Source: an uncultured Acetatifactor sp.
GTDB lineage: Bacteria > Bacillota > Clostridia > Lachnospirales > Lachnospiraceae
Assembly: GCA_947595925.1 (NCBI GenBank)
Contig: CANQEV010000022.1
Span: 1-44,769 of the forward strand
DNA: 44,769 nucleotides
Direction of reading: 5' to 3'
Shown: piece after piece, positions 32,850 through 39,168 of the stretch
How positions within the stretch are numbered: position 1 is the first letter of the stretch
Layout: every line of letters begins with the position of its first letter
Program-made: the position numbers and the translations under genes
The notes under the pieces: generated by a model
Seen by the model: the letters and a program-made list of their open reading frames with translations, nothing else
The model's database searches: none
What the model was told of the DNA's origin: nothing

Positions 32850-34310
32850 TCAGGGACGCTCTTCCAGCATGTTTTCCTGGATAAATTCCAGGATCTTTCT
32901 TCCCAACAGCAAACTCCCCGTCTCGTTGGGATGGGTTCCGTCCGCCAGGAACTTTTCACAAGTCTCACTGTTGATCCCGCTGTCCGCATAATTGTCCAGG
33001 CAGTAAACGTCCATATCCGTGGCAACGCGGCGAGCCGCCTCCACATAGTCCGTCAGCTTTCCGCCTTTTTCGCCCTGCCTTTCCTCGCCGTTGGAAAAAA
33101 GCGTGGTATAAGTAGGCGTCAGCAGCAGGATCTCCGCCTCGGGAAAAGCCTCCTGCAGGGAGCGGATCCCGGTTCTCAGCGCCCCCGCATAGGTTCCCGT
33201 GTCATAGGCATCTTCCGAATCCTCCGGCTCCAGCCCGCTAAAATAATCGTTCAACCCGTACTCCACCACAAAACACAGCTTTTTGTCCCGGCTCTCACGG
33301 TTCCAATACCCCGTAAGTCCCTGCCGGAAATCGTTCTCTTCCAGTCCCTCCGCATTTCCCTGTAGGAATCGACCGAGAAGACTGTTGAAATTCACGCCCG
33401 CCAAAGGGGAGCCCGTGGCCGCAACCCCTCCCCAGCCGCAGTTATACACCTCCGCTCCCGTCAGACCGTTTACCACGCCAGGGATCGAATAACTTCCCTC
33501 GTTGTACACCATCACGCTGTCACCAAAAAAAACAACGCAGAAATCCGAGAGATCGGGATATACGGCAGGGGACTCTTTTTCCCTTCTGACGACTTCTTTC
33601 AGTCCCTCCGTCACATCCGCGGCGTTTCCGAGGTCGATACGATAGTCCTTGTCGCAGAAAGTATGAAGAAATATCTTCCGGGAGACTTCCGCATTTGTCT
33701 GAAGCCCGTCCAGATAATTCCCCGGATTCAGGATCAGCCACTCCTCCCAGCCGACAAAAAAGGTCTTCACATTTTCCCAGGCGTTGAGCTCTTCCGACAA
33801 CCGGCGATAAGCCCCCAGAGCTTCTTCCAGCTGCTTTTCCGTCATATCCGTCCAGTACCGGACGGAGGGGGCATACAGCAGGATCTCAAAGCTCACGTCC
33901 GGCCGCGCCTCAACATACGGTGCAAAATACCGTCTCAGATTCTCCGCAAACCTCTCATCATCCCCATGAGAGCTTTTCCACAAAGCCCCGGGGTCCAGCC
34001 CCATAAAAATATCGGTCACCGTATTTTGAGACGACAGTATCTCCGTCAGATACCTGTCAATATCATGCCATCCCCTGACCCTATAGCCGGCTATTAGCGT
34101 GGGAACGCCTCTGTATGTCACAAAATCTTCTTCGCTATAAGTATCGATGTCGAACATCGAAAAAAAAACGCCCTGGTAACGCTCCCCGGAAAGACGCTCA
34201 AAATCCCTCCACGCAGGCAGCCGGAACCAGATAAAGGCCGTCGCCAAAATCAAAAGCAGCAAACATACGGATATTCCCACCCAAAAGGCCGGGGTCTTTT
34301 TCTTCTTCAT
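32850..34310 (-). CDS. Membrane-anchored SGNH/GDSL hydrolase
   Basis: 486 residues. N-terminal signal anchor (about 10-28, VGISVCLLLLILATAFIWF) with the rest outside. The first 240 residues form a region I do not recognise (SGERYQGVFFSMFDIDTYSE, FEILLYAPSVRYW); the SGNH hydrolase domain follows: GDSV with nucleophile Ser265, Gly in CGWGGVAATGS, Asn in YGLNDYFSG and Asp457/His460 in ADGTHPNETG. Such enzymes deacylate or deacetylate wall polymers, lipids or sugars; substrate unknown. The N-terminal part recalls D-alanine or O-acetyl transfer proteins only loosely. AAAGGAG lies before the ATG; a consensus promoter and a leader hairpin precede it. Confidence 0.82.
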   Translation of the reverse strand: MKKKKTPAFWVGISVCLLLLILATAFIWFRLPAWRDFERLSGERYQGVFFSMFDIDTYSEEDFVTYRGVPTLIAGYRVRGWHDIDRYLTEILSSQNTVTDIFMGLDPGALWKSSHGDDERFAENLRRYFAPYVEARPDVSFEILLYAPSVRYWTDMTEKQLEEALGAYRRLSEELNAWENVKTFFVGWEEWLILNPGNYLDGLQTNAEVSRKIFLHTFCDKDYRIDLGNAADVTEGLKEVVRREKESPAVYPDLSDFCVVFFGDSVMVYNEGSYSIPGVVNGLTGAEVYNCGWGGVAATGSPLAGVNFNSLLGRFLQGNAEGLEENDFRQGLTGYWNRESRDKKLCFVVEYGLNDYFSGLEPEDSEDAYDTGTYAGALRTGIRSLQEAFPEAEILLLTPTYTTLFSNGEERQGEKGGKLTDYVEAARRVATDMDVYCLDNYADSGINSETCEKFLADGTHPNETGSLLLGRKILEFIQENMLEERP

Positions 34311-34346
34311 CCGTTCACTCCTTTACAACAGTCCACATTGTCCACC

Positions 34347-34368
34347 GCTCAGTGCGGCCGCGCTGAGC
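34347..34368. promoter_or_regulatory. Leader hairpin of the SGNH hydrolase gene
   Basis: Arms GCTCAGTGCG and CGCGCTGAGC separated by two bases, all paired allowing one wobble or mismatch. Lies between the promoter and the start codon, 37 bases from the start. Confidence 0.5.
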
Positions 34369-34380
34369 TGTCACACATGA

Positions 34381-34409
34381 ATTATACATGATATACTTTT
34401 GCTTGACAA
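34381..34409 (-). promoter_or_regulatory. Promoter of the SGNH hydrolase gene
   Basis: On the minus strand TTGTCA (34404-34409) and consensus TATAAT (34381-34386) are 17 bases apart. Confidence 0.8.
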
Positions 34410-34480
34410 CAGTTTTTCTCCGCTTCTCTTATGACTGAAATCTGCCGACCATATTTCCACCATTCCATTCATTTTTCAAT

Positions 34481-34520
34481 AAAAAATCCCGGTATCCACT
34501 CACCTGAATGCATACCGGGA
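34481..34520 (-). terminator. Terminator after the VanZ-like gene
   Basis: On the minus strand TCCCGGTAT and ATACCGGGA form a 9-bp perfect stem with a 16-base loop, followed by TTTTTTATT. It lies 70 bases after the VanZ-like stop and ends the lipid operon. Confidence 0.9.
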
Positions 34521-34589
34521 ACCCCCGCATTACCTTTAGCACAGAAAAACATATTAACTCTAGGAAATCACATGACAAACGGAAATTGG

Positions 34590-35183
34590 TCACAGCACCA
34601 TTTCCCAGAACAGTGATGAAATCATTGGCTTCAGAAAAAGCATAATCAGTCCGACAGATATACATATGATATAAAAATCTCTGTCCTTTGAATCAGACAC
34701 CATACGTTTAGTGAATTTTCCAGTTAGACATTGAGCAATATAATATCCGATCATAGTTCCAACAGTATTTGTAATCAGGTCGTTTATGTCAGTGGTCCTA
34801 AAAGTAAAAATCTGAGATATTTCAATCACGCCAGATGTAAGCAGCCCCATCAGTGCAGTATCTTTCATACTTCTGAACCTGCTCCATAGTATCGGCAGAA
34901 AGAAACCGAACGGAACAAATAAAAGCACGTTCAAGCAGGCGTTCACAAAATCGGGGATCATATCAATAAAAGGAATTAAATTTACCGAGAAATCAATATT
35001 AAGTGATTTGATACTCGGAAAGCCTACCAATCCCAAAATTGCAGAAAAGTAGAGTCCAAATACTGTGTATACAACGGTTCGTTTTCCGCTATGGAAGAAG
35101 ATTCTATTATAAATAACCATAATCGGAATGATAAACACAGCCGCCGCCAGTATTTCAATCAGAACGCTATAGATTCTAAACAT
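34590..35183 (-). CDS. VanZ-like membrane protein
   Basis: 197 residues with five or six membrane segments (AAAVFIIPIMVIY, TVFGLYFSAILGLVGF, NACLNVLLFVPFGFFLPILW and others). The VanZ signature is visible in NVLLFVPFGFFLPIL, SGVIEISQIF and TTDINDLITNTVGTMIGY. VanZ gives low-level teicoplanin resistance in enterococci by an unknown route; most homologues have no known function. GGAGGAAAC precedes the ATG. It is 46 bases after psd and shares its strand but is more AT-rich, so it may have been added to the lipid operon later. Confidence 0.82.
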   Translation of the reverse strand: MFRIYSVLIEILAAAVFIIPIMVIYNRIFFHSGKRTVVYTVFGLYFSAILGLVGFPSIKSLNIDFSVNLIPFIDMIPDFVNACLNVLLFVPFGFFLPILWSRFRSMKDTALMGLLTSGVIEISQIFTFRTTDINDLITNTVGTMIGYYIAQCLTGKFTKRMVSDSKDRDFYIICISVGLIMLFLKPMISSLFWEMVL

Positions 35184-35229
35184 TTATTGTTTCCTCCAAA
35201 TGCTGATTTGTTTCTCTGTTTTATAGATA

Positions 35230-36261
35230 TCAGCACTTTTTTGCGCTTTCTCTCAAAATCCTCTGTCCCCGGCGGACATAGATTTCCCCGGCTTCTGTTT
35301 TCTCAGCTTCCGCTTCCTCCGGGCAGTCCAGAATCCCCTTCTTTAAGAGCACTACGATCGTAGATCCCCCAAATTCAAAATACCCCTTCTCTTCTCCCGC
35401 TCTCACCATCCCGCCGGGCCCGGTCGGACGGTTTGTGATCCTGCCGATCAGCAGCGCGCCTACCTCCATCTGGACGATCTTTCCAAAGCGCCCCGTCCGG
35501 ATCACCTCGTATTCCCTGGCGTTCTGGGCAAAGACCGGAACCGTCTCCGTGGCGATGGGCCGCACACAGTGCAGACGGCCGGGAATCCGTCTCCTCTGGA
35601 GAACCTTCCCCGACGCCGCATAGCCGTACCTGTGGTACTCCGCCGGCGTCAGCCGGAAGACGCAGGCACAGCCCTCCTGAAACTCCTGGGCCAGCTTCTT
35701 GTCCTTCAGCAGCTCTTCCAGCGTAAATTTCGTGTGTTTGATGTCAAAGATCACGCCTTTTCGGATCGGGATCCGGGTCAGGTACCCGTCACAGGGACTC
35801 AAAAGTGTTTCCCCCTGCTCTTTACTCCTTCCGCGCGCTTCCTCCCGGCAGAAAAACTGGTTGAAGGACCGGAACCCGCCTGCGGGAACGATCACACAAC
35901 CGGTGCTGATGTGATTTTTCCGGATGAAATACGGTATCAGGCAGACCGAGACCCGGGAGTCCAGGATCCGCCCCGCCGCCCGGGACACCGCGGGAAACGT
36001 CAGAACCTTTAAGAGAACTCTCCCGGGAACCGTTCGGTATAAAAAGCGGAGCACATTACTTTCCCGCTGACCGGAGTCTCGCCAGCCTTTGGTACCTTTA
36101 AGATTTTTGGAATCTACGAAACCTTTGCTGTCTTTAAGGGATTTGCCGCCTTCGGAATCTTTGCAGTCCTTTAGGGATTTATTGTCTTCGGATCCTCTGC
36201 TTCCTGCACAGAATTTAGAATCCCCGCTTTTACTGAAATTCGTGGCATTTTTCTTTTTCAT
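35230..36261 (-). CDS. psd: Phosphatidylserine decarboxylase with repeat-bearing N-terminal extension
   Basis: Makes phosphatidylethanolamine from phosphatidylserine. 343 residues. The catalytic part (about 70-343) has SPCDGY (Asp158), RLTPAEYHRYGY (His210) and the self-cleavage site FEFGGST, where cleavage before Ser300 would create the pyruvoyl group. Residues 1-66 are an extra hydrophilic region with three 12-residue repeats (KSLKDCKDSEGG, KSLKDSKGFVDS, KNLKGTKGWRDS) and no predicted structure. Its start overlaps the pssA stop by 4 bases (ATGA), so the two are translationally coupled. Ribosome site weak (GGGGCG). Confidence 0.93.
   Translation of the reverse strand: MKKKNATNFSKSGDSKFCAGSRGSEDNKSLKDCKDSEGGKSLKDSKGFVDSKNLKGTKGWRDSGQRESNVLRFLYRTVPGRVLLKVLTFPAVSRAAGRILDSRVSVCLIPYFIRKNHISTGCVIVPAGGFRSFNQFFCREEARGRSKEQGETLLSPCDGYLTRIPIRKGVIFDIKHTKFTLEELLKDKKLAQEFQEGCACVFRLTPAEYHRYGYAASGKVLQRRRIPGRLHCVRPIATETVPVFAQNAREYEVIRTGRFGKIVQMEVGALLIGRITNRPTGPGGMVRAGEEKGYFEFGGSTIVVLLKKGILDCPEEAEAEKTEAGEIYVRRGQRILRESAKKC
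36073..36180. repeat. Three 36-bp repeats in the 5' part of psd
   Basis: Imperfect 36-base units encoding residues 28-39, 40-51 and 52-63 of Psd, each beginning with codons for Lys-Ser/Asn-Leu-Lys. Confidence 0.75.
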
Positions 36262-36899
36262 ACCGCGCCCCAGCTGGCGAAGAAAAGCAGTGCAAAGGCC
36301 TCCGCCGCGCCCACCACCAGGAGGCAGATCTTTCCGAAGATCTGGGACTTTTTGATCTCCACGGGAAAGAGGAACCCCGCCGCAAGAAACACGGTCAGCA
36401 CATAAAAGCAGAGCTTGCTGTGAAAGAACCCCTTGTCATAAAGCAGGTACGCGGCCGGGAGCAAAAGGGCAACCGTAGTCACCGGCACTCCGAGGTAACA
36501 CTTTTCCTTTTCCGGGGCGCTCTCCTGCCTCTCTTCCTCCAGGATGTTAAAATAGGCCAGGCGGATCAGGGCGCACAGGGCGTATCCGGCGCCGATCACC
36601 CCGGCGGCAAGGGTCTTCCCGCAGAACAGGTACAGAAACAGGCTCGGCAGGAGTCCGAAGCTCACCAGGTCGCTCAGGGAATCAATCTGGATCCCGAAGC
36701 GCTTCTCCGCCCTGCTTCTCTCCTTCGTGGACGCCACCGCGCCGTCGAACATGTCGCAGATCCCCGCCAGCATCAGGCAGAGAACAGCGTCCTGAAAGCG
36801 GTGCCCAAGGCACTGCAGGATCCCCAGAAAGGCAAACAGGAAACCTCCGTAAGTAAGTACCACCGTATAGTCGTAGAAACCGATCTTTTTTCTCTCCAT
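36258..36899 (-). CDS. pssA: CDP-diacylglycerol-serine O-phosphatidyltransferase
   Basis: Makes phosphatidylserine from CDP-diacylglycerol and serine, feeding Psd. 213 residues from the ATG at 36899 (GAGGAGTGAGGG upstream). Several membrane segments. The CDP-alcohol phosphatidyltransferase motif is Asp49, Asp52, Gly53, Ala56, then Gly69, Asp73 and Asp77 in CDMFDGAVAS and FGIQIDSLSD; the Arg normally after Ala56 is Ser57. The FGIQIDSLSDLVSFG run and the partner gene identify it as PssA, not PgsA. 32 bases after the TVP38-like gene. Confidence 0.92.
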   Translation of the reverse strand: MERKKIGFYDYTVVLTYGGFLFAFLGILQCLGHRFQDAVLCLMLAGICDMFDGAVASTKERSRAEKRFGIQIDSLSDLVSFGLLPSLFLYLFCGKTLAAGVIGAGYALCALIRLAYFNILEEERQESAPEKEKCYLGVPVTTVALLLPAAYLLYDKGFFHSKLCFYVLTVFLAAGFLFPVEIKKSQIFGKICLLVVGAAEAFALLFFASWGAV

Positions 36900-36931
36900 C
36901 TCCCTCACTCCTCTTTTCTCTATCGGATCAT

Positions 36932-37501
36932 TTAACGGATCATTCCAAAAATAATGCTGTAGATCAATATGCACCAGGGTTTCCCCAGCAGGATGATCCA
37001 GATGAACTTCCTCTGTTCCATGCGCATCAGCCCGGAAAAATAACAGAGGAAATCATCCGGGAACAGGGGAAGCAGCGTCGCTATGAACAAAAAGATGTTG
37101 TAGGACCTGCTCCGCTCCACCCTGCAGCTCCACTTCTCGTATGTCTCCCTGGGAAACATTTCCAAAACAAGGTCCTTCCCGTAACGCTTGGCCAGGAAAT
37201 ACGCCGCTATGGATCCCGCGCTGATGCCAATGTAATTGCACCAAAAACCCGTCATCGTGCCGAAGGCCACAGCCCCCGCCGCGCAGCCCAGATATCCCGG
37301 AAGCACCGGAACCACGACCTGAAGCGCCTGGAAAAAGGTCAGGGCCCCCGGCGCAAAGATCCCGAAACGGTTCATGTAAACCTGAAGGGCCTCCACGGAG
37401 TCAAATTTCTCCGCCATCAGCATTTTTATGATCAATAGAATGACAACCAGAAAGAACAGTATCGCCCCGGCCTTCAGCTTTCCTGTCCAGGCACTTTTCA
37501 A
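36932..37501 (-). CDS. TVP38/TMEM64 (VTT/DedA-like) membrane protein
   Basis: 189 residues, four or more membrane segments. The VTT pattern is seen in FFQALQVVVPVLPGYLGCAA, GTMTGFWCNYIGISAGSIAA, the Arg-containing FLAKRYG and the closing LLPLFPDDFLCYFSGL. The family is linked to lipid scrambling and membrane homeostasis. The start is a TTG at 37501 with GGTGGGTGAG upstream, which overlaps the PAP2 gene by 101 bases; the next Met (37423) would lose the first membrane segment, so the TTG is preferred. The lipid-gene setting fits a lipid transport role. Confidence 0.85.
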   Translation of the reverse strand: MKSAWTGKLKAGAILFFLVVILLIIKMLMAEKFDSVEALQVYMNRFGIFAPGALTFFQALQVVVPVLPGYLGCAAGAVAFGTMTGFWCNYIGISAGSIAAYFLAKRYGKDLVLEMFPRETYEKWSCRVERSRSYNIFLFIATLLPLFPDDFLCYFSGLMRMEQRKFIWIILLGKPWCILIYSIIFGMIR

Positions 37502-38174
37502 TTTTTCTCACCCACCTTCCGTATTGTTTTTCAAACCCGGTCTTCCGCACCAGCCAAAAGCTTCCCTCCGCCAGGGCGATCCCACCGATCACATCCCAGA
37601 TCACGTGCTGCTTTGTCGTCAGCGTGGAAAGGCAGATCAGGACTGTGCAAAAGAAAGAAAAGACCTTGTACCATTTCGGGATCCTCTCCTGCCGCCGGAC
37701 CGCCAGGAAGCAGAACCAGCTCACCAGACAGTGGATGGAGGGAAAGAGGTTGTCCGCCGGATCGATTCGATACAGAAGCCGCATCAGCGCCTCAAAGATC
37801 CCGTTTCCCTCCACCATCGGCCGCACGTTCGTGGTCGGAAAGACCAGAAACGTCGCCAGGCAGGCACACTTTGCCAGGAAATCCGCGCTGAAAAACCGGT
37901 ACACGTCTTCCTCCGTCTGCAGCCCTCCCAGCAGATAATTCGTTCCCCAGTAGAGATAACACCCCCAGTAGATCAGGATGGTCCATGGCAGGAAAGGGAT
38001 CCTTTCCTCGATAAGGCCGGTGAGATCATAGTGAAAAAATCCCGTGGTCAGATATCTGGTCCCATAGTAGGCAAACCAGTTGCACAGCAATGTAAAACCC
38101 AGACAGATCAGCAGCCTGCGGAGGCGGACTAATCGTCTCTCCCTTTCCGCGGCCCCTTCTGTTTTGCACTTCAT
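37401..38174 (-). CDS. PAP2-superfamily phosphatase
   Basis: 257 residues from the ATG at 38174 (GGGGGAAAGG upstream), five or six membrane segments. The PAP2 catalytic core is the inositolphosphotransferase-like form: TTNVRP, NLFPSIHCLVSW and STLTTKQHVIWDVIGG, with the two active-site His residues. Likely hydrolyses or transfers a phospholipid head group such as phosphatidate or undecaprenyl diphosphate. The last 34 codons are shared, in another frame, with the start of the TVP38-like gene and are hydrophilic. Probable first gene of the lipid operon. Confidence 0.85.
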   Translation of the reverse strand: MKCKTEGAAERERRLVRLRRLLICLGFTLLCNWFAYYGTRYLTTGFFHYDLTGLIEERIPFLPWTILIYWGCYLYWGTNYLLGGLQTEEDVYRFFSADFLAKCACLATFLVFPTTNVRPMVEGNGIFEALMRLLYRIDPADNLFPSIHCLVSWFCFLAVRRQERIPKWYKVFSFFCTVLICLSTLTTKQHVIWDVIGGIALAEGSFWLVRKTGFEKQYGRWVRKIEKCLDRKAEGRGDTVLSGCHSIDHKNADGGEI

Positions 38175-38298
38175 ATTCCTTTCCCCCTCTTTTACGCATT
38201 TTTCATTCCTTGTGTATCCTACCAGACGAATCAAAAGGATTCCTGTACGAAATTCTAAAGAAATCATAAAGTTAAAGGGAAGAAAACCTAAAGCGCAT

Positions 38299-38331
38299 AA
38301 AAAAACAGGAAACCGTTTCCGATTTCCTGTT
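38299..38331 (-). terminator. Terminator after the PLC-like gene
   Basis: On the minus strand AACAGGAAA and TTTCCTGTT form a 9-bp stem, loop of 10 bases, followed by a T run of about seven. It separates the PLC-like gene from the lipid operon. Confidence 0.9.
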
Positions 38332-38349
38332 CCTCGAATATCCGAATTG

Positions 38350-39033
38350 TCAGAACTCATATCCAAACCGTTCCCTTAAAATTCCCGGGATCTTCTCCAC
38401 GCACCTCTTCATAAACTCCAGGTTCTCTTCATAAGTCATCACCTGAAGCGCCTCCGGCTCGGCGGTATTCTGAAAATTAAGCCGAATGATAAATTCCTTG
38501 CTGTCCACAAGGGATTGCCGGTCCACCAGTCCCGGGATCTCATACCCGCTCTCCCGCTCTAACGTCTCCGGCATTGGATACCGGAAAGGGTACTCCCGTG
38601 CCAGCCTTAAATCCACCTGATACACGTCCCTGGCAAACCGATGAAAAAATTCCCGATCGTCCGGGGACTTCCCCGCCGCTGTCAGCCGGTCCACAAAGCC
38701 GTCCCGGAAATCCAGGATATACAACTCGTCCGCCAGCATATGCGTGAGATACCCCAGAAAGAGTTCCCTGTCTTTCGAGGGGACGGCCACGTACCGCTCA
38801 TAAAAATCCATGAGACGCTCCTGGTACAGGGCCATCTTCTCCGGGATCCGGAGTTCATGAAGCCGGATCCCGTCCTTAAAGTGGGTATGCCGTTTCATCT
38901 CCCTGACATACCCCTCCTTCGACATGATCGCGTCGGGTGCAAGGTTTCCACAGTAAAACAGCGCCGGGTTTTGAATTTTCAGGACATCCAGCAGCGCGTC
39001 CGCCACCGCCAGATGCATGACGGTTCCTGCCAT
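38350..39033 (-). CDS. Zinc-dependent phospholipase C-like protein
   Basis: 227 residues, no signal peptide. The N-terminus MAGTVMHLAVADALLDVL with ALFYCGNLAPDAI and the later HTHFKDG and FLGYLTHMLADELY follow the zinc-dependent phospholipase C-like domain (PF00882): His and Asp residues spaced to bind zinc. Homologues of this length in clostridia are cytoplasmic and not proven lipases, so a hydrolase of unknown substrate is the safest reading. AAAGGAAAAG is 11 bases before the ATG. Follows the EF-G-like gene by 135 bases. Confidence 0.78.
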   Translation of the reverse strand: MAGTVMHLAVADALLDVLKIQNPALFYCGNLAPDAIMSKEGYVREMKRHTHFKDGIRLHELRIPEKMALYQERLMDFYERYVAVPSKDRELFLGYLTHMLADELYILDFRDGFVDRLTAAGKSPDDREFFHRFARDVYQVDLRLAREYPFRYPMPETLERESGYEIPGLVDRQSLVDSKEFIIRLNFQNTAEPEALQVMTYEENLEFMKRCVEKIPGILRERFGYEF

Positions 39034-39168
39034 ACAGCAATTCTTTTCCTTTCAGTCGTTGTTTCTCTTTCAGACGCCATTTTCTTTCCTGGACGTGCGC
39101 GCTTACTTCTCAATGCATCTTCCCGGGCATACATTGCCGTCCCTGTTTCCTCACCCGAATGTGCGCGC

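Noticed and set aside
34429..34665. 78-codon minus-strand frame overlapping the VanZ-like gene
   Set aside because: It runs through the terminator and overlaps the VanZ-like gene in another frame; no ribosome site or homology.
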